In this document: one piece after another, positions 1 to 7,316 of the stretch
How positions within the stretch are numbered: position 1 is the first letter of the stretch
Layout of the letters: every line of letters begins with the position of its first letter
Virus record (IMG/VR): IMGVR_UViG_3300033993_000823
Coordinates: 1-27,713 of that record
Direction: 5' to 3' (one strand)
Length of the DNA: 27,713 nucleotides
From: a virus
Position numbers and translations under genes: made by a program
The notes under the pieces: model-generated
What the model saw: the letters and a program-made list of their open reading frames with translations, nothing else
Databases searched by the model: none
Told to the model about the DNA's origin: nothing

Positions 1-57
1 CAGCAGTTCGGTCGTCTTGCCGCTGCCTGCGGCTCCGATCAGACGGGCGATTTTCAC
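1..57 (-). CDS. P-loop ATPase or helicase, N-terminal fragment
   Basis: Only the first 19 codons lie in the window; the gene runs off the left edge. The fragment contains a Walker A loop, GAAGSGKT, about eight residues after the start, so the product binds ATP or a similar nucleotide. A P-loop this close to the N-terminus, read as G-x-x-G-[ST]-GKTT, is common in UvrD/DnaB-like and SF1/SF2 phage helicases, which fits its place after a primase-polymerase gene. The start is a GTG at 57-55 with a poor ribosome binding site (GGGGG about six bases upstream). That GTG overlaps the stop of a doubtful 72-codon reading frame (54-272), so translational coupling is possible. The family cannot be decided from 19 residues. 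Confidence 0.6.
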   Translation of the reverse strand, partial: MKIARLIGAAGSGKTTELL

Positions 58-117
58 GCGACCCCCACTTGTGAGGAAGTTAGACTGGGCAACTTTGCCC
101 CCGAAACAGGTCGATTT

Positions 118-271
118 CCCAAAAGTTCTCGCGGCAAAACACGTTTTCCCGTCAGTTTTCGCGGCACGTTTGTGCCTTGTTTCCTAGAGCGAAACGCACC
201 TTGCCGGGAAAACGACGCGCCGCGAAGCCTCTCAGGCACGTTGCGATTTCCCATATACATAGGGCCGTTCA
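118..271 (-). repeat. Diverged intergenic repeat, copy A, with GTTTTCGCGGC-like motifs
   Basis: This stretch resembles 10455-10607 in order and sequence. Both copies begin with CCCAAAA(G/C)TTCTCGCGGC and end with the near-identical block GCGATT(t)CCCATATACATAGGG, whose end abuts the TGA stop of the preceding minus-strand gene. Within copy A, 11-base motifs related to GTTTTCGCGGC lie at 125-135, 143-153 and 155-165, with the inverted form GCCGGGAAAAC at 203-213 and a partial one at 219-226. Motifs in both orientations suggest a protein-binding or origin-like site. A 72-codon minus-strand frame (54-272, ATGA overlap with the primase stop and GTGA overlap with the next start) also spans it. Roughly half of its third codon positions are A or T, unlike its neighbours, so I read the stretch as mainly a DNA element. 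Confidence 0.6.
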
Positions 272-2014
272 TTCTCCCGGCGGCTCGGGCGTCGCGGAGG
301 TCGTCAACGTCGCGGCCATATCCTCCAGCACCGCGAACTCCCTCCGAGACCACACCACGTACGATTTGCGGGCTCCTCCGAGGTGCCGGTATTCCGAATG
401 CCGGAAGTCCTCCGCTGCCCCCATACGGGCCAGCAGACGCCTCTTGAGGGCAAGCCGCTCCCCGTTCTCGACTCGGTGCTGCCGCTCGATGTCTTCCCAA
501 ACCCGCCCCCACGCGAACCACAGAGTCCCGTCCTGCCGCCACGCGGCTCGCCCGGTCGGGTCAGGGACATCGTCCTCCGACGGCTGCGATGCCTGCGACA
601 GCCGGTCGTAGAGCCATGAGGCCAGAAGCACGTACCGCAGGCTCGATGCTCCCGGCCACTCCTCCCCCGCGTTGTCGAGCAGTTTGGCTTTGACCCCGCG
701 CGCCGTCCGCTTGGTCGCCCGGTCGCCAGCCGAGACGTTGTCGCGAACTTTGTAGCCGCCGTCCCAAATCTGCCGCCACCGCTTCGGGTCGTCGTCGAGC
801 ATCACCCGGCCGGTCGCGGCCAGCACCTGCGCCGCGACCTTCGCCGCCGAGCGGTACTGATCCACCGTCAGCGTGACGTTGCCGGTGCGGTCGGCAGTCA
901 TGGCCCGCCAGTGCGGAACGTGCAGCCGGTACTCGATAGGGTCGGAATGAACGATGGTGAGCCCCCACTCGCCCGGCCCCCACTCGGGTTCGCTGTCCGA
1001 ATCCGGTGTCAGCGGTGCGAACGACAGGCCGACTTCGGTGAACACCCGCTGCCATCCGGTCGCCGCCAGCCCCGGCTGGCGGGCGGCGGGTGCCGCCGGT
1101 GCCACCGCTGTCTCGGCTGCGACGAGGGCTGCGTCGGCCGTGACGCCAGCCGCCCGGTTCTTGCGGACGAACCCGATGGCCGACCGGTAGATCGCCACGC
1201 ACTCGGAATCGTCGAGCGGCGGCTTGCACTGGATCGCGTTGACCGCACGAATCTTGAGCAGCAGGTCTTGCTGCTCACGCTCGTTGTCGAGGTTCGGCCC
1301 GGCGCGGAACGCCTCCGCAACCGCGAACCGATGGAGTTCGTTGTTCCGGCCGACGCCGCCTTGGTCGCCGCTCATGACCGGGCGATGCAGCACCTCGCGG
1401 GCAGGCGAGCGGGAGATCGACCGCGTTTGCCCGGTGCCGTCGTCGTTCCAGAGCAGCGTGAGCAGCCGCTCGGGCAGCGGCTGAAGCTCAACGTCGTCGG
1501 GGCTCATACCGGGCACCCACTGGTACGTCACGCCCGTGTGGTGCGTACTCGGCGGAATCACAGACTGCGCCGCCTTGCCGCCGTTGCCGATCCGAACCTC
1601 GATGCCAAGCACCTTCCGCACCGCGACGGCGGGCAAGTCCTCCCGCCACCGGAACAATCGGTGCGGCCCGCGACCTGCTTGGTAGGTTGGCGTCCAGATT
1701 TCGCCGAGGCCGAGTTCGTTCCACGCCGCCTTCGCGTCTTCGCCGTCGAGTTCAACGTCGATGACTCCCGACTTCGGGCCGAGCAGCAGGCCGACGTTCG
1801 CCTGCCGGTCGTTGTCGAACCACGACAGAACCTCGTCTTCGTCGTTCGTGGCCGACAGGTGCCACGCCGGGCCGCCGCTAGGGTGCTTGCCCGGTGTGCC
1901 GCAGTCGCTGCCCTTGATGCAGGTGCAGACCTTCGGCTCGGCCACGCCGTACAGCGGCACGAGATGCCATCCGAGGCGGCAGTACGATGCCGCCAGTGCG
2001 CCAACTCCGTTCAC
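269..2014 (-). CDS. Bifunctional primase-polymerase (PrimPol, AEP family)
   Basis: The 581-residue product starts with a Prim-Pol N-terminal domain: A-x3-Y-x3-GWHLVPL at residues 9-21, a Cys-rich DCGTPGKHP segment near 37-45, the W-x(12-15)-ANVGLLLG strand near 72-79, and the acidic DVELD motif (D86, E88) expected to bind the catalytic metal. GRGPHRLF (114-121, H118) and SVIPPSTHHTG (151-161) match further conserved blocks of phage and plasmid AEP enzymes. These synthesise RNA or DNA primers and extend them. The C-terminal ~350 residues show no helicase motifs; a P-loop gene follows directly and may supply that function. I chose the GTG at 2014-2012 because AAGGAG lies seven bases upstream; the frame stays open further but would run through a hairpin. 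Confidence 0.85.
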   Translation of the reverse strand: MNGVGALAASYCRLGWHLVPLYGVAEPKVCTCIKGSDCGTPGKHPSGGPAWHLSATNDEDEVLSWFDNDRQANVGLLLGPKSGVIDVELDGEDAKAAWNELGLGEIWTPTYQAGRGPHRLFRWREDLPAVAVRKVLGIEVRIGNGGKAAQSVIPPSTHHTGVTYQWVPGMSPDDVELQPLPERLLTLLWNDDGTGQTRSISRSPAREVLHRPVMSGDQGGVGRNNELHRFAVAEAFRAGPNLDNEREQQDLLLKIRAVNAIQCKPPLDDSECVAIYRSAIGFVRKNRAAGVTADAALVAAETAVAPAAPAARQPGLAATGWQRVFTEVGLSFAPLTPDSDSEPEWGPGEWGLTIVHSDPIEYRLHVPHWRAMTADRTGNVTLTVDQYRSAAKVAAQVLAATGRVMLDDDPKRWRQIWDGGYKVRDNVSAGDRATKRTARGVKAKLLDNAGEEWPGASSLRYVLLASWLYDRLSQASQPSEDDVPDPTGRAAWRQDGTLWFAWGRVWEDIERQHRVENGERLALKRRLLARMGAAEDFRHSEYRHLGGARKSYVVWSRREFAVLEDMAATLTTSATPEPPGE

Positions 2015-2043
2015 GTTCCTACTCCTTGTTGGTGTTTTGAAAT

Positions 2044-2075
2044 GCCCCCCGCCGCGTCTCCACGCGGCGGGGGGC
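2044..2075 (-). other. Perfect 13-bp intergenic stem-loop
   Basis: GCCCCCCGCCGCG (2044-2056) pairs perfectly with 2063-2075 across a six-base loop. It lies between the stop at 2100 and the primase start. On the transcript it is followed by AUUUC rather than a U-run, so it is more likely an mRNA processing or stability hairpin, or a weak terminator, than a strong intrinsic terminator. Confidence 0.6.
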
Positions 2076-2099
2076 GAAAATCGACGAGCCGTTCCGTGG

Positions 2100-2861
2100 C
2101 TACGCCGCGTCCTGCGGCACATCGATCTGCGTTGCGACCCGCGAGAGCGGCTCGGTGTAGAGCCGCCGCACGATGTCGCCTTCCTCCTTCGTGATCGAGC
2201 CGACGAACTTCGGCACGATCTGCGAGTAGGGCTGGCCGCCCGCGTTCTCGACCCGGTCGAGCGTGAGGCTGACGATGGCCCGGTAGTGAGGCACCGACAG
2301 CCGCTTCACGAACGGCGTCACGGTCTTGAGGCTCCCCGGCCCAGCCGTCACCAGCAGCGGCCACGCCTCGTCGGCGCGGAGGATCGCCATGAGGCGGCTC
2401 TCCTTGCACCGCTTGCCGCGACCGGACTTGCTCGTGCCGTACTGGTTGTACGGCAGCCTCGTCCAGTCATAGGTGCGGTCGCCCGTGCGGCACGACTCCA
2501 GCACCTCCGCGTCGAGGTCGCCGATGTCGTCGTTGACCCTCACCGCAGTCATAAGGTCATACGACACCAACACCGGCGACACCTTGCCCTGCGGCTCCTC
2601 CGAGCCCCACAGCGTGCCACGCACGCCGTAGTAGACGAGGATGCCGTCGATGGACTTGGCACTCTGCTCGTTGTTGCCAGAGTCCGTCCACGACCACACC
2701 TTGCCGCCGCCCGCAGGCGTCGAGACTCGCGGCAGGTCGGACGCGAGCAGCGTCTCCCCCGGCCCGAGGTTTGCCATCAGAGCCTCGCGAACGTCCGAGT
2801 CGGGACGCAGCGCGAGGAACTTGCTGTCCGTGCCGACCATCAACTCACCACTCGGTGCCAT
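2100..2861 (-). CDS. Phage replication-region protein, possibly ssDNA-binding
   Basis: This 253-residue protein has no enzymatic motif I can identify. Its middle part, Y-D-W-x-R-L-P-Y-N-Q-Y-G-T with GRGKRCKESRLMAIL, followed by SLK, a VVS-like strand (AIVSLTLDRV) and GQPYSQIVPKFVG, resembles a widespread phage family that sits beside recombination and replication genes and is often suspected of binding single-stranded DNA. Its place just upstream of the PrimPol gene supports this. The start ATG at 2861-2859 has AAGGGG six bases upstream; an upstream in-frame TTG at 2909 overlaps the previous stop and is rejected. The function is an inference from fold-like conservation and context. Confidence 0.6.
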   Translation of the reverse strand: MAPSGELMVGTDSKFLALRPDSDVREALMANLGPGETLLASDLPRVSTPAGGGKVWSWTDSGNNEQSAKSIDGILVYYGVRGTLWGSEEPQGKVSPVLVSYDLMTAVRVNDDIGDLDAEVLESCRTGDRTYDWTRLPYNQYGTSKSGRGKRCKESRLMAILRADEAWPLLVTAGPGSLKTVTPFVKRLSVPHYRAIVSLTLDRVENAGGQPYSQIVPKFVGSITKEEGDIVRRLYTEPLSRVATQIDVPQDAA

Positions 2862-2905
2862 CGAAATCCCCTTTCTTGGAGAGGTTAGAAACCGTACCCG
2901 AACAA

Positions 2906-3364
2906 TCAACTCAGCGTGCGATGCGACAGCCGCATCTCACGGAACTCGCGAACCAGACCGTCGAACGGCGTGCCGCTGGCGAGGGCGGTGTCGCCGTCGC
3001 TGCCAGCCCGCTGCTCGATCAGCCACGACTTGAGCGTGGTGGTGTTCACCGCGATCAGGTCATCCAGCCCAGCCGCCTCGGCCGCCTCGACCACCGCCTC
3101 GCGGTTCTCGGTCGGCACCGACACGGAGAAAAACTCCCGCACGTACCACGACTTGCCCGCCGCACGCACGCCGTCGAGGCCCGACGCGGCCAACTGCTCA
3201 ACCGCCAACGCCTCGGCCTCCTTGAGCGCGCCGCCGACCTTGGACACCTCGTTCTCCAGCCGCTTCTTCTCGGCCTGCAACTCCGCGATGCGTTCCAGCA
3301 TCGTGGAGAGTTGCATCGACTGCCCGTGCTGGGCGTCGATCTCGCCATCAAAAATCGAACTCAT
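2906..3364 (-). CDS. Coiled-coil phage protein of unknown function
   Basis: The 152-residue product has a predicted coiled coil at about residues 18-58 (LERIAELQAEKKRLENEV and on). A compact domain follows, containing a GKSWYVREFFSVSVP strand pair and a helical AVVEAAEAAGLDDLIAVN segment. This plan, a long helix and then a small mixed domain, is seen in several phage early proteins near helicases and recombinases, such as Gp157-like ones, but I cannot assign it to a family. The ATG at 3364 overlaps the helicase stop (ATGA), so translation is probably coupled. The stop codon is the first triplet of a TGATTGTTCGG motif. Confidence 0.7.
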   Translation of the reverse strand: MSSIFDGEIDAQHGQSMQLSTMLERIAELQAEKKRLENEVSKVGGALKEAEALAVEQLAASGLDGVRAAGKSWYVREFFSVSVPTENREAVVEAAEAAGLDDLIAVNTTTLKSWLIEQRAGSDGDTALASGTPFDGLVREFREMRLSHRTLS

Positions 3365-4776
3365 GCCACCGACTCCTTCCTCGGCGAAAGATTCCGCAGC
3401 ACCGCGTCGATCACCGACCGCCGCTCCCGAAGTGCCGCGTAGACTTGCTCGTCCACCGTCCCCGGTGCGACGAGGTGGTAGTACCTCACGCACCGCGTCT
3501 GGCCGGGTCGCCGCAACCGGGCCAGAGATTGCTCGTAGTCGCCCAGCGAATAGCCGAGCGAGTAGTAGAAGGCGTAGGCCGCGCGGCTCAGGTCGATGCC
3601 CACGCCGCCCGATTGAATCTGCACGCCGAGGATCACAGCCTCGCCAGCCTGCCACCGCTCCAAGTCCTTGCGGTCGCCGCTCACCTCCGCGTACTCGCGG
3701 CCGAGCGAGCGTGCCGCCGCCTGCACATCATCGAGGTCGCTGCGGAACCGGCAGAACACCACGACCGGCTCGGTCACGGGCAGGTCATCGAGCCGATCCT
3801 CCAGCATCTGCCGCTTCGTCGGCGTGCCGTCGATCAGCACGGTGCCCTGTTCGTCGGTGCGAGCGTAGCCGCCGGTCGCCTGCTGGAGCCGCAGGAGTTT
3901 CGTGAGTGCGTTGCTCGCCGTCACGGTGCCAGCCTCGATCTCGGCGACCATCTCTCGCTCCATCGCTCGGTAGAACCGCATCGTCGCCGGGGACAGCGGC
4001 ACCGGGATCGTGTCGTGAATGGCCTCGGGCAAGTCCAGCACTTCGTCGGCCGTGACTCGCCACGAGTGGGCGTCAAGTTTTGTTGCAAGTTCGCTTTGGT
4101 TCCGCCACTTCTTGACCTTGCTCGGAAACCGGGCATCGCACTCCGCGTACCGAGCCCTCATCCGCGTGAACGATGAGCCGAACACGGCCGGATCGAGAAA
4201 GCGAAACTGGCCGTACAGGTCGAGCGGCGAGTGCGGCATCGGCGTGCCGGTGAGACAGAGCCGCTTCGCGTGTTCCTGCTTCGCGGCAAGACGGGCCAGC
4301 CACCGAGACGCCTTGCCGGTCGGTGCCTTGATCCTGTGGCTCTCGTCCAGCACGATGGCCGACCACTGCGTGGACTCGATCACCTTCCCCAGTTCGCCAC
4401 GCCACACGCTGTCGTAGTTGACGACCACGACCAGCGTGCGACCGCCCGCCGTCGCGAGTGCCTGCCGCAGCCGCTCGGCCCGCTGCGCCGACGTTCCGGT
4501 GTGGATCAGCACGACGCCGAGCATCTTGCTCACGGCCAGCAGCCCAAGGGCGAGCAGGGCCGTGAGTGTTTTCCCGCAGCCCATATCGAGGGCGAGCAGG
4601 GCCGCGTGCCTCGCCGCCGCCCACGCCGCCGCCTCGGTCTGGTGCCGCCACGGCGTGAAGTCGCCACGGGCCGCACCCGCCACGACCTTCTCCCACGCTG
4701 GAGCGACGGCCTGCGGACAGACGACCAGCACGTGCGGGCGAACCTTCATGCGTGCGAACGAGTCATGCCATGCCAT
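3361..4776 (-). CDS. SNF2/SF2-type DNA helicase
   Basis: The 471-residue product carries SF2 motifs: HQ (in PWRHQTEAAAW), Walker A DMGCGKT, the DESH box (motif II, IVLDESHRIKAP), motif III LTGTPMPHSPLDLYGQFRF, motif IV-like VVVFCRF, motif V GVQIQSGGVGIDL and motif VI SLARLRRPGQ. It should be an ATP-driven DNA translocase or helicase of the phage replication or recombination module. The block VLVVCPQAVAPAWE, normally found after Walker A as motif Ia, sits here near the N-terminus before Walker A, while the text that usually follows it (GVVLIHTGTSAQRAERL) stays behind Walker A. The start ATG at 4776 has AGGAG eight bases upstream and overlaps the preceding gene by 14 bases. Confidence 0.88.
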   Translation of the reverse strand: MAWHDSFARMKVRPHVLVVCPQAVAPAWEKVVAGAARGDFTPWRHQTEAAAWAAARHAALLALDMGCGKTLTALLALGLLAVSKMLGVVLIHTGTSAQRAERLRQALATAGGRTLVVVVNYDSVWRGELGKVIESTQWSAIVLDESHRIKAPTGKASRWLARLAAKQEHAKRLCLTGTPMPHSPLDLYGQFRFLDPAVFGSSFTRMRARYAECDARFPSKVKKWRNQSELATKLDAHSWRVTADEVLDLPEAIHDTIPVPLSPATMRFYRAMEREMVAEIEAGTVTASNALTKLLRLQQATGGYARTDEQGTVLIDGTPTKRQMLEDRLDDLPVTEPVVVFCRFRSDLDDVQAAARSLGREYAEVSGDRKDLERWQAGEAVILGVQIQSGGVGIDLSRAAYAFYYSLGYSLGDYEQSLARLRRPGQTRCVRYYHLVAPGTVDEQVYAALRERRSVIDAVLRNLSPRKESVA

Positions 4777-5017
4777 GCTGCTGCTCCTCGCGGTCGGCAT
4801 CTGTGATCTGATCCTCAGTCATCCGTTCGGCCCGCTGGCCGGGGTACGGCCGAATCGGCGAGCCCTCGGGAATCCCAAGCCGCACGAACGACTCGCTGGG
4901 CTTGCTGCCCCACAGGGACGGCAGCGGCGTATACCGCACGCTGCCGTCCTCGTAGGTGGTCGTGATCGTTCCCGACGAGTCGGCGTGCCGCTCGTAGGTA
5001 GACGAGATGACCTTCAT
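4763..5017 (-). CDS. Small hypothetical protein
   Basis: This 84-residue protein is not recognised. Its N-terminal half reads like a beta-rich segment (MKVISSTYERHADSSG, then TTTYEDGSVRYTPL) and the C-terminus is acidic and polar. The ATG overlaps the stop of the upstream gene (ATGA) and the 3' end overlaps the helicase start, so the three genes are probably translated together. Confidence 0.65.
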   Translation of the reverse strand: MKVISSTYERHADSSGTITTTYEDGSVRYTPLPSLWGSKPSESFVRLGIPEGSPIRPYPGQRAERMTEDQITDADREEQQHGMA

Positions 5018-5328
5018 GCCGCCGCCTCCTCGGTCACGAGGTCTTCGTGCAGAATCCTCGCCGCCATCTCGTCGGCCTTGGCCTGCATGAATCCGATGTA
5101 CCGCACCATCTCGCGGTGATAGTCGCGGAGTGCATCGCAGCGGCGAACCCGCCACTCCTCGGTCAGCGGCTCGATCATGCCGCCGCCGTACTCACGCTCG
5201 ACTCCTTGCACCGTCACTCCGTTGCGGACGACCTCCACCACCGTGCCCGCGAGGATCAACTCCAGCGGCGGGTGATCGTCGGCCACCCCGCCCCGGTACG
5301 CTCGATAGACCGTCTGTCCTGTCTGCAT
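5014..5328 (-). CDS. Small hypothetical protein
   Basis: This 104-residue protein has no recognised motif. The first half looks beta-rich (YRAYRGGVADDHPPLELI, GTVVEVVRNGVTVQGV) and the second half is a long amphipathic helix (about residues 55-98). I prefer the ATG at 5328 because GGAAGGGG lies upstream of it; the ATG at 5346 has no ribosome binding site. It is the first gene after an intrinsic terminator, so either read-through or an unseen promoter must serve it. Confidence 0.65.
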   Translation of the reverse strand: MQTGQTVYRAYRGGVADDHPPLELILAGTVVEVVRNGVTVQGVEREYGGGMIEPLTEEWRVRRCDALRDYHREMVRYIGFMQAKADEMAARILHEDLVTEEAAA

Positions 5329-5365
5329 GATCGCGACCCCTTCCATGTGGTTGCCGTTCGTTTTG

Positions 5366-5412
5366 AAAAAGAGCCGGGGCGGGAGGAGAACGGAGGAACC
5401 TCCCGCCCCGGC
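5366..5412 (-). terminator. Intrinsic terminator downstream of the DUF932 gene
   Basis: GCCGGGGCGGGAGG (5373-5386) pairs perfectly over 14 bp with 5399-5412. On the minus-strand transcript the stem is followed by UCUUUUUC. It stands between the DUF932 gene and 5328, within the leftward early operon, so it probably reduces rather than ends expression of the helicase and primase genes. Confidence 0.75.
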
Positions 5413-5442
5413 GAGCCGCCTTGCGGCGTCTCTGGCGGCGGA

Positions 5443-6330
5443 CTAGACCGCCATCACCAAGGCGAGCCGCTCGGCCTGAGCGACCCGGTTGTCGTGCATG
5501 GCGCGGACGATCCGCTCCATCTCGGTCGGGCGACCACGCCGCGTGGCGTCCCACTGCGTGTAGCCCTGCACCGCGTTGAACGCCTCCCATCCGCTCACGA
5601 CGAAGTCGGAGCCGATGTTGCCGCGTCCGGTGCGGAGCCTCTCGCTCTGGAGGCGGCGGAAGATCGCCTCGGTGCGGTTGCGGTGAATCGTCACCGACCG
5701 CCCCTCGTCGTTCTTCGGCTCGCCGTAGATCGCGGTGAGGAACTCGGTCATCCGAACCTCGCGGCTCTGCATCTGCTGGGCGACGAGGGCGAGGTTGCCC
5801 CAGCCCGCCTCCAGCGAGGCGAACGTCTCGATCAGTTCGTCCATCTGGAGCCGCAGTCCGCTCGTGTGGCGGATCGCGACGTTCACCCCCTCGGCCTGCC
5901 GCATGATCATCATGTTGCGGCAGACATCGCGGTACATCCCGAGGCTGGCCTTAAACGCCTGCCCGCCGTATCCCGCGTCGATGATGATGCGGGGGAAGAT
6001 GTTGTCGCTGGTGCCGTAGATCGCCACCCGCTTCTCCTTCGTCGGCTGGATCGTGACGTAGTGGCCGTTGTCGAAGTGCGTCTGCACATCGGCCACGCCG
6101 TCGAACGCGGTGCCAGCCGCCTCGACCAACGCGAGAACGTCGTCGGTCGTGTGCGCCGTGTAGCGGTCGCTGACCGAGCCGTAGCCGACCGCCGTGCCGG
6201 TGTCGCTGCGGAACAGCCCGTAGAAGGGCGTCCGCATCGAGTCGGGGCCGGTGAGCGGGAACTTGTCCACCGTGAAGTTGAAGGCCGAGCGAACCCGTTC
6301 GGCCACGTTGCAGGCAAGAGTCGTCGTCAT
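5443..6330 (-). CDS. DUF932-family phage/plasmid protein
   Basis: The 295-residue product matches the DUF932 family of phage and plasmid proteins. It begins with a domain containing GLFRSDTGTAVGYGSVSDRY, passes through YVTIQPTKEKRVAIYGTSDN, and holds the characteristic MYRDVCRNMMIM / IRHTSG block in its centre. A helical C-terminal half follows. Members are common in mobile elements next to replication genes; no activity is established, though a role in DNA transactions is often assumed. The ATG at 6330 follows GGAGACTCTGAC, a variant of the common early leader; the upstream in-frame start at 6363 lacks a site and lies in the boundary motif. It is the longest gene of this small-gene cluster. 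Confidence 0.8.
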   Translation of the reverse strand: MTTTLACNVAERVRSAFNFTVDKFPLTGPDSMRTPFYGLFRSDTGTAVGYGSVSDRYTAHTTDDVLALVEAAGTAFDGVADVQTHFDNGHYVTIQPTKEKRVAIYGTSDNIFPRIIIDAGYGGQAFKASLGMYRDVCRNMMIMRQAEGVNVAIRHTSGLRLQMDELIETFASLEAGWGNLALVAQQMQSREVRMTEFLTAIYGEPKNDEGRSVTIHRNRTEAIFRRLQSERLRTGRGNIGSDFVVSGWEAFNAVQGYTQWDATRRGRPTEMERIVRAMHDNRVAQAERLALVMAV

Positions 6331-6371
6331 GTCAGAGTCTCCGTAGTTGTCGAACCTAAACAATCAGTCCA

Positions 6372-6398
6372 GCGGCACGGGGAACACCCCCGTGCCGC
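6372..6398 (-). other. Perfect 11-bp intergenic stem-loop
   Basis: GCGGCACGGGG (6372-6382) pairs with 6388-6398 across a five-base loop, between the stop at 6406 and the DUF932 leader. No U-run follows; the TGATTGTTTAGG motif comes next. It is probably a processing or stability hairpin. Confidence 0.6.
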
Positions 6399-6405
6399 AA
6401 GTCCA

Positions 6406-6606
6406 TCAGCACTCGATCTCCTCGACCGCCAGCCCCTCCTGCTCGCGGATCACGCGGCAGAGGTTTTCGACCAGCGTGAGCGTGGCGTCCACGTTGGCGG
6501 GGTTGTCGCCCACCTTCGTCGTGAGCCGCGTCCGCATGTCGTCGCGGCCGAGGTAGTTGATCGCGTCCTTGATCTTCTTGAAGTCCATTTTGCTGGCAGG
6601 GGTCAT
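6406..6606 (-). CDS. Small hypothetical early protein
   Basis: This 66-residue, mostly helical protein (KMDFKKIKDAINYLGRDD, then VDATLTLVENLCRVIREQEG) is not recognised. It sits in a cassette, with the constant leader ACAACGGAGACGCGACG before its ATG. A hairpin follows its stop. Confidence 0.7.
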   Translation of the reverse strand: MTPASKMDFKKIKDAINYLGRDDMRTRLTTKVGDNPANVDATLTLVENLCRVIREQEGLAVEEIEC

Positions 6607-6652
6607 CGTCGCGTCTCCGTTGTGGGGGGTGTTGGGAAGTCCGAACAATCGG

Positions 6653-6940
6653 CTACTCGAAGTAGACGATATAAAGGCGGCCGGGGTTGTTGCTGATGTA
6701 GCCCTCATCAAGCACCTCGACCGCGATGTTGTTGCAACCGACTTCGGCCTTGTAGCCAGCGGCGACGAGCTTCTTGATCTTGTTGATCTGCCGCGTCACC
6801 GCCGCCTTGTTCTCACTGTAGTTGCCAGCGCACCCGCAGCAGCAGCGACCGGCCTTGCCGCTGTATGACCGCTTGGCCCCAGTGAAGTCGAGCAGGGCGG
6901 CGTCAGTGATCGTCGCGGGAAGGTTGTTTACCGTTTTCAT
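6653..6940 (-). CDS. Hypothetical early protein with CCCGC motif
   Basis: This 95-residue product is the first gene after the promoter at 6993-7020. It holds a short cysteine cluster, GKAGRCCCGCAGNYSE (about residues 28-43), followed by a basic helix (AAVTRQINKIKKLVAAG) and a beta-rich C-terminus. The CCxC cluster could bind a metal, but four nearby cysteines without a second pair is not a standard zinc finger. I do not recognise the family with confidence. CGGAG lies eight bases before the ATG, in the constant leader context. Confidence 0.7.
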   Translation of the reverse strand: MKTVNNLPATITDAALLDFTGAKRSYSGKAGRCCCGCAGNYSENKAAVTRQINKIKKLVAAGYKAEVGCNNIAVEVLDEGYISNNPGRLYIVYFE

Positions 6941-6966
6941 CGTCGTTTCTCCGTTTCGTCATTTGT

Positions 6967-7020
6967 CGCGGTGTCCGCCGCGTCATGCCCTCATTATACC
7001 TAACGTCCGAACCGCGTCAA
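6967..7020 (-). promoter_or_regulatory. Sigma70-type early promoter P1 with leader hairpin
   Basis: On the minus strand, TTGACG (7020-7015) and a perfect TATAAT (6998-6993) are separated by 16 bp. The region upstream (about 7024-7042) is A/T-rich and could act as an UP element. The expected start is near 6986, and a hairpin CGCGG-N6-CCGCG (6967-6982) would form at the very 5' end of the message. It would transcribe the genes from 6940 leftward. The promoter at 10166-10193 is a diverged copy. Confidence 0.85.
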
Positions 7021-7035
7021 TAGGGTTAGGAAAAA

Positions 7036-7072
7036 TATTTTTACCCCTGTTTTTCCCGGTGTTTTCAGGGGT
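7036..7072 (-). terminator. Possible weak terminator before promoter P1
   Basis: ACCCCTG (7043-7049) can pair with CAGGGGT (7066-7072) around a 16-base loop. On the transcript, AAAAAUAUUUUU follows. It lies directly after the stop at 7074. The short stem and long loop make it uncertain. Confidence 0.35.
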
Positions 7073-7073
7073 T

Positions 7074-7316
7074 TCACCGGACGACCCCCAGCCCGGCGTC
7101 GGCCAGATCGAGGATCGCCCGGCCGACGGCCCGCAGCCGCCCCGGCGGGGCGGGGGCCGGGGCCGGGCCGGGCGGCGGCGTCACGGCCACGGGCATCGCC
7201 GTCTGCCGATGGGCCGCGTCGATGCTCGCGAGTTGGAATCGCGTCTCGATCACGAGGCTCGCGGCCACCGACATCGCGATGATGCCGCACGCGGTGCGGA
7301 CGAGGTCGCGGATCAT
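7074..7316 (-). CDS. Small single-pass membrane protein
   Basis: The 80-residue product has one hydrophobic segment at about residues 4-22 (TACGIIAMSVAASLVI), then a helical stretch and a proline/alanine-rich linker (TPPPGPAPAPAPPG), ending with a short helix. This looks like a small inner-membrane protein with the longer part in the periplasm, or a Rz/spanin-like layout, but nothing specific identifies it. The ATG at 7316 overlaps the previous stop (ATGA), which excludes the longer upstream reading. It is the last gene of the operon begun at 10113. Confidence 0.6.
   Translation of the reverse strand: MIRDLVRTACGIIAMSVAASLVIETRFQLASIDAAHRQTAMPVAVTPPPGPAPAPAPPGRLRAVGRAILDLADAGLGVVR

Noticed and set aside
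250-264. CCCATATACATAGGG as a sigma70 promoter
   Set aside because: TATGTATAT on the minus strand looks like a -10, but no -35 lies 16-18 bp upstream in either copy.
5047-6696. Long plus-strand open frame (549 codons)
   Set aside because: It is antisense to DUF932 and neighbouring genes that have clear family motifs and ribosome sites. High GC makes long open antisense frames common here; this also applies to plus-strand frames at 911-2194, 1761-2888 and 16561-18135.
7074-7316. Holin or spanin
   Set aside because: One hydrophobic segment and a proline-rich linker are not enough, and no endolysin is adjacent.
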